Source: Streptomyces cupreus
Lineage (GTDB): Bacteria; Actinomycetota; Actinomycetes; Streptomycetales; Streptomycetaceae
Length of the DNA: 48,542 bases
Assembly (NCBI RefSeq): GCF_014257025.1
Contig: NZ_JACMSF010000059.1
Coordinates: 1-48,542 of the forward strand
Direction of reading: 5' to 3'
Part shown: positions 26,402 to 35,300 of the stretch, one piece after another
Layout: each line of letters begins with the position of its first letter
Numbering within the stretch: position 1 is the stretch's first letter
Translations under genes and position numbers: made by a program
Notes under the pieces: generated by a model
The model's database searches: none
What the model was told of the DNA's origin: nothing
What the model saw: the letters and a program-made list of their open reading frames with translations, nothing else

Positions 26402-26471
26402 GGGTGCCGAGGCTGTGGGTGCCGAGGCTGTGGGTGCCGAGGCTGTGGGTGCCGAGGCTGTGGGTGCCGAG
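26402..26471. repeat. 15-bp tandem repeat, four full copies plus a partial
   Basis: Unit GGGTGCCGAGGCTGT repeats exactly at 26402, 26417, 26432 and 26447, then 10 bp of a fifth copy from 26462. It lies 27-96 bp upstream of the binding-protein gene, downstream of the LacI gene. Unit length is a multiple of three; read on the minus strand it would give (LGTHS)n, but no gene is likely there. Confidence 0.95.
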
Positions 26472-26550
26472 GAGAAGCGGGCACGGCTGACGGCGCCGTC
26501 GAGCGGTTCGAGCGTGCGGCGGCGCGAGGAGGAGGCTTGTGTGGGAGTGG

Positions 26551-27582
26551 TCAGGCAGTCGTATCGGCCCGCGTGGCTCCTGCGGGACCGGTACTGGCCC
26601 GCAGGGAGATGGGCGGCGTGAGCAGGTGGTGGCGAGGTGGCGTGTCAGGGTGGTCAAGCCGCTCCACCAGCAGCTCGACGGCGAGCCGGCCCATGTCGGC
26701 CGCCGGCACGTCCGCCGCGGTGAGCTGCGGGGTCACCGTCTCCGCCCAGCGGCTCGCCACCACTCCGGTGACGGAGAAGTCGCGCGGTACATGGCGGCCC
26801 GCCTTGGCGAGCCCCCGGTAAATGCCGCCCAGGGCGGCCTCGTTCAGGGTGACCAGGGCCGTGGTGGCCGGGTCGTCGTGCAGGATCCGTTCCACACAGG
26901 TCTGGCCCGAGGCGGCGTCGTCCCCGCAGCAGTACGTCCGGACCGTAAGCCCGCGCTCGGCCGCGGCCTTCGTGAAGCCGTCCAGGCCGCGCTGCGCGGA
27001 CTCGTAGCCGGACCGCAGCAGTTGCTCGGGCCGGTTGACGAAGGCGACCCGGCGGTGGCCGAGGTCCGCGAGGTGGTGGACACACGCCGCCGCCAGAGCG
27101 GTGTGGTCCAGGCCGACCCACCAGGCGCCCTCCGGACGGGCGGTGCGGCCGATGGCGACGGAGGGGAAGTCCAGGGCGGCCAGGTGGTCGGCCCGGTCGT
27201 CCTCCAGCCTGATCTCCATCAGGATCGCGCCGTCGACCCGCCGCTCCCCGAGCAGGCGCTGGAAGGAACGGTCGCTGTCCATGCCGCTGGGGGACAGCAG
27301 CACGTCGTAGTCGTAGGCCGCGGCGGCCTCCACCACGCTGCCGATGAAGTCCAGTTGCATGCCCGTGTAGTGGTTCCCGGCCGGTGGGAACACCAGGCCG
27401 ATCGTGCTGGTGCGTCCGTTGGCCAGGGCGCGGGCGCTGGCGCTGGGCCGGTAGCCCAGTTCGTCGACGACCTGCTGGATCTTCCGGCGTGTGTCGTCCG
27501 AGACCGGGCGCTTGCCGCTCAGCGCGTAGGACACGGTGCTCCGCGAGACACCGGCCCGCCGGGCGATCTCACCGATGTTCAC
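26551..27582 (-). CDS. LacI-family transcriptional regulator of the carbohydrate locus
   Basis: 343 residues. Textbook LacI headpiece: MNIGEIARRAGVSRSTVSYA, then LSGKRPVSDDTRRKIQQVVD and ELGYRPSASARALANGRT including the hinge helix. The C-terminal periplasmic-binding-protein-like sensor domain follows. The gene begins 22 bp from the first of four CGAACCGGTTCG sites, so it almost certainly regulates itself, the importer operon on its own strand and the divergent secreted glycosidase. The inducer should be the oligosaccharide imported by the downstream ABC system. Confidence 0.93.
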   Translation of the reverse strand: MNIGEIARRAGVSRSTVSYALSGKRPVSDDTRRKIQQVVDELGYRPSASARALANGRTSTIGLVFPPAGNHYTGMQLDFIGSVVEAAAAYDYDVLLSPSGMDSDRSFQRLLGERRVDGAILMEIRLEDDRADHLAALDFPSVAIGRTARPEGAWWVGLDHTALAAACVHHLADLGHRRVAFVNRPEQLLRSGYESAQRGLDGFTKAAAERGLTVRTYCCGDDAASGQTCVERILHDDPATTALVTLNEAALGGIYRGLAKAGRHVPRDFSVTGVVASRWAETVTPQLTAADVPAADMGRLAVELLVERLDHPDTPPRHHLLTPPISLRASTGPAGATRADTTA

Positions 27583-27603
27583 GGCGACTCCTTGCTCGTT
27601 GCT

Positions 27604-27652
27604 CGAACCGGTTCGACGGCTGGATGTGCTGACCGGCTATCGAACCGGTTCG
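27604..27652. promoter_or_regulatory. LacI operators, lacI-proximal pair
   Basis: Two perfect 12-bp palindromes CGAACCGGTTCG at 27604-27615 and 27641-27652, 37 bp apart centre to centre. CG at the centre is the hallmark of LacI-family sites. Confidence 0.88.
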
Positions 27653-27783
27653 CGTGAAGTGACGGTAGGAACCGCCCGAACGCCTGTCAACACCCCTGAC
27701 CACACTCGCGCAATCCCGTTGTGGGCCCGGAAGTTGCGCGGGTCGGAGGGATTGATGGCCGGGTTGCCCGATGCTAGCTTCAC

Positions 27784-27873
27784 CGAACCGGTTCGATGAG
27801 GTGATCCTTCCGGCGACCGTGAGCCCGATCCGCACATCCCCCGAAGCCGGGCTCAGGAGATCGAACCGGTTCG
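27784..27873. promoter_or_regulatory. LacI operators, glycosidase-proximal pair
   Basis: The same palindrome CGAACCGGTTCG at 27784-27795 and 27862-27873. The second ends 34 bp before the ATG of the secreted glycosidase, so repressor there would block its promoter or initiation. Together with the other pair, the four sites allow DNA looping across about 260 bp. Confidence 0.88.
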
Positions 27874-27907
27874 AGTTGCTGTTACTCAAGGATTGAGGAC
27901 GCAATCC

Positions 27908-30900
27908 ATGTCATCCCCTGACAGATCATCCCGGCGCCGCGCCCCGGCCGCCCTGGCCCTGGCACTCGGCGCGGGCCTGCTGGCCGCACCCGCCGCCCCC
28001 GCACAGGCGGCCGAGGCGCCCCGGCCTGCCGCCCGCTACACCTTCGACCAGGACGACCTCGCCTCCGGCCGGATCGCCGACAGTTCCGGCAACGGCCTGA
28101 CGGCGACGCTGGTGAACGGCTCCACCGCCCAGTCCGTCGCCGGCCCGGACGGAGGCAAGGCGCTGGCCCTGCCCGGCGGGATGCCCACCTCCGACGGCGC
28201 GTACGTGCGCCTGCCCCGCGAAGTCGTCGGCGACGCAACCGACTTGACGGTCTCCACCCGCGTGAAGTGGAGCGGCGACAAGTCGCCCTGGCAGCGGATC
28301 TTCGATCTGGGCACAAACACCACCAAGTACCTGTTCAGCACCCCGTACAGTGGGGGCGGCCTGTTCCAGACCTCCGTGACCACCGGCGGAGGCGGCGCGG
28401 AGGCCCAGGTCCGCGGCTACGCGATGCTTCCCGCGGACGAGTGGCGGACGGTCACTGTCACCCTCGACACCACCGCAGGCCGGCTCACCACCTACCTCGA
28501 CGGCGTGGCGGTCTCCTCCGCCGCGACCGGCATCAAGGCCAAGGAGCTGCTGGACGGTTCGGCCACGGCGGCCGGCTACATCGGCAAGTCCTTCTGGCCG
28601 GACCCGCTGCTCAAGGGCGCGATCGACGACTTCACCGTGTGGCACGCGGCGCTGAGCGCCGAGCAAGTGGCCGGTACGGTCGGCACCGTGCCGACAGTTC
28701 AGGATCTCTCGAAGACGACCTTCGCGGTGCGTACGACGACCGGGACCGCCCCGTCCCTCCCGGCCGCCGTCCGCTCCTCCTTCTCCGACGGCTACGACCG
28801 CGACACACCGATCACCTGGGACGCCGTACCGTCCGAGAAGTACGCCCGGCCGGGCACCTTCACGGTGGCGGGCACGGCGGCCGGGCGCGCGGTGCAGGCG
28901 ACCGTCACCGTGGTCCGCGAGGGGCAGCTCACCGTCGATCTCGGCTCGAACACCGGCGCGTTCCACGGCGGCGCCTCCGGCACCCTCTACGGCGTGTACG
29001 GACCGGACGTCCCCACCAACAACCTCATCGAGGGCATGGGCCTGCGCACGGTCTCCACCAAGGCGCAGGACGGTCCGCAGCACCCCGGTGCCGACGCGCT
29101 GGAGGTGGTGAAGCCGCTGGCCGACTCCGCCAACGGCGACGTCTACATCTACATGACCGACATCCACCGCGGCTTCCCGTACCAGTGGCCGGGCGACAGC
29201 CCCGAGGAGAAGCTCAAGCTCTACAAGGAGAAGATCGCGGCTCAGGTCGACCAGGTCCTGAAGCTGCCCGAGGAGTACCAGGACAACATCGTCTTCGTGC
29301 CGTTCAACGAGCCCGAGGGCAACATGTTCGGCACCGGCGAATGGAGCTACGACAAGGTCAGCTGGCTGAGCGACCCGGACGACTACTTCGCCGCCTGGGA
29401 CGACGCCTACCAGCTCATCAAGGGCAAGATGCCCGACGCCCGCATCGCCGGCCCCAACACCAGCGTCCTGTACGACCAGGTGAAGGGCTTCCTCACCCAC
29501 GCCCTGGCCGCCGGCACCCTCCCGGACGTCATCACCTGGCACGAGCTGAGCCACCCGGAGGCGGTGCGCGAGAGCGTCGCCAAGTACCGAGCTTGGGAGA
29601 AGGACCTCTTCAAGGACACCGACCGTGCGGGCACCCAACTCCCCATCAACATCAACGAGTACGCCTTCAACTACCACACCTCGGTCCCCGGCCAGATGAT
29701 CCAGTGGGTGTCCGCGATCGAGGAGTCCAAGGTGGACGCCGACATCGCGTACTGGAACATCGACGGCAACCTCTCCGACTCCGCGGTGCAGTCGAACCGC
29801 GGCAACGGCCAGTGGTGGCTCCTGAACGCGTACGCCTCGATGAGCGGTCACACGGTCAAGGTGGCTCCGCCGTTCCCCGGCGAGAACTACACCATGCAGG
29901 GCGTGGCCACGCTGGACGAGAAGAAGAAGCAGGCCCGGCTGATCTTCGGCGGGTCCACCGGCAAGGGCCACATCACCTTCGACAACGTCCCGAAGAAGCT
30001 CTTCGGGGACCGCGCGCACGCCTGGGTGCGGGAGATCGAGTGGAGCGGGCAGGTCGGCGACAACTCCGGCCCGAAGCTGCTCACGGAGACGAACCTCAAG
30101 GTCGATGACGACGGCACGGTGGTCGTCGACTTCGGCGACGGCGAGCTGCCGACGCTCAAGGAGTCCTCGGCGTACGAGATCGTCCTCAGCCCGGCCGGGA
30201 AGGCGAAGGGCACGCAAGCCCCGCCGGTGCGCTGGCAGGGTTCGTACCAGGCGGAGGACGCCGCCCACACCGGCTCCGGCTACACGAAGAACGGTCCGGA
30301 GGGCTCGCCGCGCGACGTGTCGAAGTTCTACACCTCCGGCGGATACAACGTCGGCGGTCTGCGCACCGGTTCGGACCTCACGCTCGACTTCACCGTGGAC
30401 GTGCCCGAGGACGGCACCTACGACCTGAGCGTCTTCGCCAACTCCCTGAACACCTACGACCGGGTGAAGGAGCAGGGCCCGACCAACGTCTTCCTGCGCG
30501 TGGACGGCAAGGCGGACAGCGAGCAGGAACTGCACCTGCCGCTCGCCTACAAATGGGTGGTGTGGGACCACACCGACACCAAGGTCCAGCTCACCAAGGG
30601 CAAGCACACCCTGACGCTCGCCGCGAAGAGCCTCGACGGCAAGCGCGCCACCACCGGAGACGCGATCGTCGACCGCCTCACTCTGTCCCTGCCGGAGGCT
30701 TCGGCCGACACCCAGGTGTACGAGGGTGAGCTGGCCTGGCCGGCCGGCGGGGCGCAGCCCGTCTACGAGCTGCCGAAGCAGCCGGCCACGGGATCGGGCG
30801 CGGTCCAGCTCAGGAAGGGCCAGACAGCGACGTTCTGGGTCTACTCCCCCGCCGACCGCGAGGCCACCCTCAAGGTCGACACCCTCGACGGCACGGGTGC

Positions 30901-31561
30901 CCGGCTCTCCGTCAACGGGCACGACGTCCTGCGCCTGTCGCAGGGCAAGCGCAGCGTGGCGGTCTCCCTCTCCGGCGGCGTCAACAAGGTGACGCTGACC
31001 GGAGGTTCGTCCACGACGCTCGTCGACCGCCTCACGGTCACGCCCGCTCAGGGCGCACTCCCGACGCGTACATACGAGGCACAGGACGCGAAGCTCGCGG
31101 GCTCGGCCACGCTCACCCCGCTGTCCCTCGCCACCGACGGCACAGCGATCACCGGCATCGGCGGCGACCCCGGGAACGGCAACACCGCGACCTTCACCGT
31201 CTCCGCGGACGGGGCCGGCCTGTACGCGCTGCGCATCCGCTACTCCAACCCCGAACAGTCGGAGGCCACCCACTACAACCCGGACCCACTCGCCCGCCAC
31301 GCCGACATCAGCGTCAACGGCGGCGAGATGCGGCGCGTCAGCTTCCCGCACAGCTTCCACCAGAACAACTTCTGGGAACTGACCGTGCCGGTCCACCTCA
31401 AGAAGGGACAGAACACCATCGCCTTCCGCTCCGAGGAACTGCCGAACTTCGACGGCACGACCTACGTCTCGGACACCTTCCCCGGCGTACTGTTGCGCTC
31501 CCGCCACGCACCGCTGATCGACCGGATCACCGTCGCGCCCTACGCGCGCGAGGTGCGCTGA
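27908..31561 (+). CDS. Large secreted multidomain glycosidase (LamG + GH39-like barrel + CBM6/35-type modules)
   Basis: 1217 residues. Signal peptide: SSRRRAPAALALALGAGLLA ending about residue 38 (PAQAAEA). Then a LamG/concanavalin-like domain (residues 45-255, ending GAIDDFTVWHAALSAEQVAG) and a short Ig-like bacterial repeat (about 265-335). A TIM-barrel catalytic domain follows (about 345-740) with Glu468 in VPFNEPEGNMF as probable acid/base and Glu584 in ININEYAFNYH as probable nucleophile, in the GH39-like clan A order. Two or three carbohydrate-binding beta-sandwiches follow (QGSYQAEDAAHTGSGYTKNG about 775; TRTYEAQDAKLAGSATL about 1050). The ATG at 27908 has GAGGA upstream. The substrate polymer is unknown. 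Confidence 0.82.
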   Translation: MSSPDRSSRRRAPAALALALGAGLLAAPAAPAQAAEAPRPAARYTFDQDDLASGRIADSSGNGLTATLVNGSTAQSVAGPDGGKALALPGGMPTSDGAYVRLPREVVGDATDLTVSTRVKWSGDKSPWQRIFDLGTNTTKYLFSTPYSGGGLFQTSVTTGGGGAEAQVRGYAMLPADEWRTVTVTLDTTAGRLTTYLDGVAVSSAATGIKAKELLDGSATAAGYIGKSFWPDPLLKGAIDDFTVWHAALSAEQVAGTVGTVPTVQDLSKTTFAVRTTTGTAPSLPAAVRSSFSDGYDRDTPITWDAVPSEKYARPGTFTVAGTAAGRAVQATVTVVREGQLTVDLGSNTGAFHGGASGTLYGVYGPDVPTNNLIEGMGLRTVSTKAQDGPQHPGADALEVVKPLADSANGDVYIYMTDIHRGFPYQWPGDSPEEKLKLYKEKIAAQVDQVLKLPEEYQDNIVFVPFNEPEGNMFGTGEWSYDKVSWLSDPDDYFAAWDDAYQLIKGKMPDARIAGPNTSVLYDQVKGFLTHALAAGTLPDVITWHELSHPEAVRESVAKYRAWEKDLFKDTDRAGTQLPININEYAFNYHTSVPGQMIQWVSAIEESKVDADIAYWNIDGNLSDSAVQSNRGNGQWWLLNAYASMSGHTVKVAPPFPGENYTMQGVATLDEKKKQARLIFGGSTGKGHITFDNVPKKLFGDRAHAWVREIEWSGQVGDNSGPKLLTETNLKVDDDGTVVVDFGDGELPTLKESSAYEIVLSPAGKAKGTQAPPVRWQGSYQAEDAAHTGSGYTKNGPEGSPRDVSKFYTSGGYNVGGLRTGSDLTLDFTVDVPEDGTYDLSVFANSLNTYDRVKEQGPTNVFLRVDGKADSEQELHLPLAYKWVVWDHTDTKVQLTKGKHTLTLAAKSLDGKRATTGDAIVDRLTLSLPEASADTQVYEGELAWPAGGAQPVYELPKQPATGSGAVQLRKGQTATFWVYSPADREATLKVDTLDGTGARLSVNGHDVLRLSQGKRSVAVSLSGGVNKVTLTGGSSTTLVDRLTVTPAQGALPTRTYEAQDAKLAGSATLTPLSLATDGTAITGIGGDPGNGNTATFTVSADGAGLYALRIRYSNPEQSEATHYNPDPLARHADISVNGGEMRRVSFPHSFHQNNFWELTVPVHLKKGQNTIAFRSEELPNFDGTTYVSDTFPGVLLRSRHAPLIDRITVAPYAREVR

Positions 31562-31663
31562 CCCGGGCGCTGATTGCTCGACGCAAGCAGATGCGGCGAA
31601 ACACGACGGCGGCGCCACGAAGGGTGTGGCGCCGCCGGACGGTGGAGGACGGTTCGCGGTGCG

Positions 31664-31851
31664 TCAGCGCGCGCAGATCACGTAGATCGTGCCGCTGCCC
31701 GCCCCGCCGCTCGGCGTCCTCAGGTCGGCCTTCCAGCCGAGGCAGGGCCCCCGCCGCCGTCGGCCTGGGTCGAGGTGACCACGATCAGCGCGAGGAGGGC
31801 GGAAACAGCGGCCGCGAGGGCATAGGCGGTCCGTCGGACAGTTGCGTTCAT
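31664..31851 (-). pseudogene. Small secreted peptide gene with a frameshift in a G run
   Basis: Starts MNATVRRTAYALAAAVSALL at 31851 with GGGAAG upstream. This is a signal peptide ending about STQA, after which the frame ends early. One extra base in the GGGGG run near 31750 would restore GPCLGWKADLRTPSGGAGSG and end TIYVICAR at 31664, giving a secreted peptide with two cysteines. Either a real homopolymer slip or a sequencing error. No family recognised. Confidence 0.45.
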
Positions 31852-32033
31852 GTGGAGCTTCCCTTCGACGTGTTGTCCCTCCGGTGGTCGAGCCGTCCGG
31901 AAGGATGTCGGTGCCTTCACTCTCCCGAAGCGGCCGCCCTCACCACATCAGTGCCAGTACGGCAGTCGCTCTCCGTGCGGGCACGGATAGCCAGCGGCTC
32001 ACGACAGCCGTGGGCGGCTCGTCCCCGCCGTGG

Positions 32034-32370
32034 TCACCCGTCGCCGCACGGCACCGGTGGGTCCGCTGCGGGAACCGACTCCTTGAGTGCGCGGATGCGC
32101 TGTGCCTTGAGCGCTTCGAGGCGCGGCACGGTGTCGTCGACGTGGCCACCTGACGTCGTACAACCCATACCGTCGTTGGCGAGGTCGTACGAGATCTCTC
32201 CGGGCCGCAAATTGCCGCGGTGGGCGTCGGTGATGGTCCGGCGGACCGCCAGGTCCGGTCGCTTGACCATCGAGGTGAGGATGACCTCCCGCACTCCGGC
32301 GCCGCGGTGCGGAGCCGGTCACGGTGGGACTCGAAGGCATCGACCACGATCGGGTCCGCGGGACCCGTCA
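32034..32370 (-). pseudogene. Relic of a BMP-family (Med/PnrA-like) lipoprotein C-terminus
   Basis: Minus-strand frames give PADPIVVDAFESHRDRLRTA and then, shifted, REVILTSMVKRPDLAVRRTI, GEISYDLANDGMGCTTSGGH and VDDTVPRLEALKAQRIRAL. This is the end of a BMP-type substrate-binding lipoprotein (pattern VLTSMVKRVDVAV, YDLANGGVGL). The N-terminal two-thirds and the signal are missing and there is a frameshift near 32290. Confidence 0.6.
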
Positions 32371-32426
32371 TAGGGATGACGCGCGCAGGCGCGGCAGGGT
32401 AACCCGATGAGGGAGAGCACTCCCCC

Positions 32427-32885
32427 ATGGAAAACCGGCTCAAGGACAAGAACACGAACAACCCCGATGTGTGGACCGCGATCCGGCACCTCCAGAAGGC
32501 GATCGCCGCCGGGGGCGTCGACCCGACGCTGCTCGCGCTGGTCCACCTGCGCGCCGGCCAGATCAACAGCTGCTCGGCGTGTGTCCACGCCAGTGTCGCC
32601 GGTGGGAAGAAGGCCGGTGACACCGACGAGCGGCTGCACAACGTCGCGGCGTGGCGCGAGGCGCCGTTCTACACCGGCGCGGAACGCGCGGCACTGGCGC
32701 TGGCCGAGGCCGCCACCCGGTTGCAGGACGGTGCGCCGGGCGTCACGGACGAGATCTGGGCAGAGGTCAACGCCCACTTCACAGAGGCGCAGATCGGCGC
32801 GATCAACCTGGAGATCGCGCTGACCAACTTCTTCAACCGGATCAACCGCACCATCAAGGAACCGGCCGGCAGGACCTGGGGCTGA
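32427..32885 (+). CDS. AhpD-like carboxymuconolactone decarboxylase-family protein
   Basis: 152 residues of the alkylhydroperoxidase AhpD-like family. The redox centre is NSCSACVHASV with Cys49 and Cys52 as CxxC and His54. Such proteins reduce peroxides using lipoamide or thiols. GAGGGAG precedes the ATG. The next gene downstream is an NADPH-dependent reductase, so the region looks redox-related. Confidence 0.88.
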   Translation: MENRLKDKNTNNPDVWTAIRHLQKAIAAGGVDPTLLALVHLRAGQINSCSACVHASVAGGKKAGDTDERLHNVAAWREAPFYTGAERAALALAEAATRLQDGAPGVTDEIWAEVNAHFTEAQIGAINLEIALTNFFNRINRTIKEPAGRTWG

Positions 32886-32975
32886 GCCCAGGGCGGCACT
32901 CCACCGAGGCTTCCCCGACCGTCACGTGATCGGCATCCCTTGCCTCCCACTCCTCGGCACCGTAGGCTCGCGAGC

Positions 32976-32995
32976 CATACCGACCGGCTGGTATG
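32976..32995. promoter_or_regulatory. TetR-type operator candidate
   Basis: CATACCGACCGGCTGGTATG is a 20-bp imperfect palindrome (8 of 10 paired positions match) 90 bp upstream of the MDR reductase gene. The ACCGxCCGGT-type centre is common for TetR regulators. No TetR gene is in the neighbourhood. Confidence 0.45.
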
Positions 32996-33084
32996 TTGCA
33001 TATCCATCTCAGTTCACGACGACGGACGATCTGCCGATCGTGACGCGCCGCCAGTCGAACGCGACCTCCGAGGAGCCGCCGAAG

Positions 33085-34092
33085 ATGAGCACAACCAACC
33101 GCCAGGTGCGCTTGGCCGCACGTCCTGTGGGAGAGCCGCGGCCCACCGACTGGGAGCACGTGGAGGAGCCGGTCGGGGAGCCGGGCGACGGGGAGTTCCT
33201 GGTGCAGGTGCTCTGTCTGTCGATCGATCCGGCGATGCGCGGCTGGATGAACGCGGGCAGGTCCTACATCCGCCCGGTGGAGATCGGTGAGGTCATGCGC
33301 GCCGGTGCGGTGGGACGTGTGATCGCCTCACGGCACCCCGGTTTCGCGGTCGGGGACCATGTGTCGGGGTCGTTCGGCGTGCAGGAGTACTGCGTGTCGG
33401 ACGGGCTCGGCGTGACCAAGGTCGATCCGGCGGCGGCCCCCTTGCCGACGTATCTCGGCACTCTCGGCATGTCGGGCCTGACAGCCTACTTCGGCCTGAT
33501 CGACATCGGACGTCCCGAGCCGGGCCAGACGGTCGTCGTCTCCGGTGCGGCAGGGGCGGTCGGCAGCGTCGTCGGTCAGATCGCCAAGATCCTGGGCTGC
33601 CGGGTCATCGGCATCGCCGGCGGCGAGGCCAAGTGCCGGATGGTGGTCGACGAGTTCGGGTTCGACGCCGCGATCGACTACCGGAGCGAGGACATCCGCA
33701 AGGCGCTGCGCGAGCACGCCCCCGACGGCGTCGACGTGTACTTCGACAACGTCGGCGGCGACGTCCTGGACGCCGTGCTGCTGCGGCTGGCCCGCGGCGC
33801 CCGCGTCATCGTCTGCGGCGCGATCTCCCAGTACAACAGCACCGAGCCGCAGGGCCCCGCCAACTACCTGTCGCTGCTGGTCAACCGGGCCACCATGACG
33901 GGCATGGTGGTCTTCGACTACGCCGACCGCTACGCCGAGGGCATCGCACAGATGGCCGCGTGGCGGGAGGAGGGCCGACTGAAGTCCCTTGAGGACGTGG
34001 TGTCCGGTGGAGTGGCGGACTTCCCCGACACCCTGATGCGCCTGTTCCGTGGTGAGAACCACGGCAAGCTCGTGCTGAAGATCGCGGACTGA
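33085..34092 (+). CDS. NADP-dependent MDR oxidoreductase (prostaglandin/leukotriene reductase-like)
   Basis: 335 residues, zinc-free medium-chain reductase. Cofactor fold with VVVSGAAGAVGSVVGQIAKI (about residue 150) and the C-terminal DVYFDNVGGDVLDAVL stretch typical of PTGR1/YncB-type enone reductases. It would reduce an alpha,beta-unsaturated carbonyl using NADPH. The start at 33085 has GAGGAG upstream. The zinc dehydrogenase gene follows after 26 bp, probably in one transcript. Confidence 0.9.
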   Translation: MSTTNRQVRLAARPVGEPRPTDWEHVEEPVGEPGDGEFLVQVLCLSIDPAMRGWMNAGRSYIRPVEIGEVMRAGAVGRVIASRHPGFAVGDHVSGSFGVQEYCVSDGLGVTKVDPAAAPLPTYLGTLGMSGLTAYFGLIDIGRPEPGQTVVVSGAAGAVGSVVGQIAKILGCRVIGIAGGEAKCRMVVDEFGFDAAIDYRSEDIRKALREHAPDGVDVYFDNVGGDVLDAVLLRLARGARVIVCGAISQYNSTEPQGPANYLSLLVNRATMTGMVVFDYADRYAEGIAQMAAWREEGRLKSLEDVVSGGVADFPDTLMRLFRGENHGKLVLKIAD

Positions 34093-34118
34093 CCGGGCAG
34101 AGGGGAGGGAGCGATCCG

Positions 34119-35171
34119 ATGAAGGCACTGACCTACCACGGCCGTCACGACATCCGCTACGGCGATGTCCCCGACCCGGCCGTGACCAGCCCCACCGACG
34201 CGGTCGTCCAGGTGACCACAGCCGGCATCTGCGGCAGCGACCTGCACATCTACCACGGCAACCCGTTCAGCCCGGAGCTGGGCTACACACCGGGACACGA
34301 GTGTGTCGGCGTGGTCGTCGACACCGGCGACCAGGTCACCCGCTTCAAGCCCGGCGACCGGGTCCTGGTGCCCGCCTCGGCCGGCTGCACCCGGTGCCGG
34401 ACCTGCGCGGCCGGGTTCACCGCCCGGTGCGAGCGCGCCAAGTCCAGTACGGAACTCTGCTACGGCGTGAGCCCACAGCTCCCCGGCAGCCAGGCCCAGG
34501 CCCTCGCGGTGCCGTATGCCGACATCAACCTGGTGCACCTGCCCGAGGGCATCTCCGACGAGGCCGCCGTCATCCTGACGGACAACGCCCCGACGGCCTG
34601 GTACGGCTGCCGCCGCGCCCGCATCCAGCCCGGCGAGACCGTGCTGGTCATCGGCCTCGGCCCCGTCGGCCTCATGGCCGCCCAGTCCGCCTTCGCGATG
34701 GGCGCCGCACGCGTGCTCGGTGCGGACCTGGTCGCGGAGCGCCGCGCCTTCGCCACCGCCCTGGGGGTCGAGCCGGTCGAGGGCGAGGACACGAAGGCCG
34801 CCGTACGGGAGATGACCGGCGGACGCGGACCGGATGCGGTGGTGGAGGCCGTGGGCTCGGACGCCACCATCGAGCTGGCCCTCAAGGCCGTCCGGCAGGC
34901 CGGCCGGGTCAGCGTCATCGGGGTCAGCCAGAACAAGGCATTCCCCTTCCACATGGGACTGGCGCAGATCAAGGAACTCGAGTTCGCCATCGGGCTCTGC
35001 TCGATCCACTACGAACTCCCCGCCCTGATCGCCCTCGCCCAGGCCGGCAGGATCAAGCCGGAGGTCGTGGTATCGCACCGCTTCCCCCTCTCCCAGGGCC
35101 CTGCGGCCTACGAACTGTTCGCCGACCGCTCCGACGGAGTCCGCAAGATCCTCCTCGACCCCACCGCCTGA
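34119..35171 (+). CDS. Zinc-dependent medium-chain alcohol dehydrogenase
   Basis: 350 residues. Catalytic zinc ligands in AGICGSDLHIYHG (Cys) and TPGHECVGVVVD (His, Glu); structural zinc lobe CTRCRTCAAGFTARC with four cysteines; NAD fold VLVIGLGPVGLMAAQSAFAM. The substrate is unknown. Follows the MDR reductase by 26 bp; a GGGGAGGGAG-type site precedes the ATG. Confidence 0.92.
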   Translation: MKALTYHGRHDIRYGDVPDPAVTSPTDAVVQVTTAGICGSDLHIYHGNPFSPELGYTPGHECVGVVVDTGDQVTRFKPGDRVLVPASAGCTRCRTCAAGFTARCERAKSSTELCYGVSPQLPGSQAQALAVPYADINLVHLPEGISDEAAVILTDNAPTAWYGCRRARIQPGETVLVIGLGPVGLMAAQSAFAMGAARVLGADLVAERRAFATALGVEPVEGEDTKAAVREMTGGRGPDAVVEAVGSDATIELALKAVRQAGRVSVIGVSQNKAFPFHMGLAQIKELEFAIGLCSIHYELPALIALAQAGRIKPEVVVSHRFPLSQGPAAYELFADRSDGVRKILLDPTA

Positions 35172-35300
35172 CCCTGTTCATGAGAGGGAAGGCATGGCTT
35201 CCCTCTCATACAGGGCACTTCCTGGCGCGGGTGAACTGCCCCTGCGCGGCTGACGTCGTACGGTCGTGTCACCACGCCTCACGAGGAGACAGGAAGGCTG

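Noticed and set aside
26402..26471. Tandem repeat as a CRISPR array
   Set aside because: Units are 15 bp, directly joined with no spacers, and no cas genes are present.
27926..31618. A 1230-codon open frame on the minus strand opposite the secreted glycosidase
   Set aside because: It mirrors the codon phase of the real gene in G+C-rich DNA, has no recognisable domain, no signal and no ribosome-binding site, and is rich in Val/Gly/Arg/Leu as antisense frames are.
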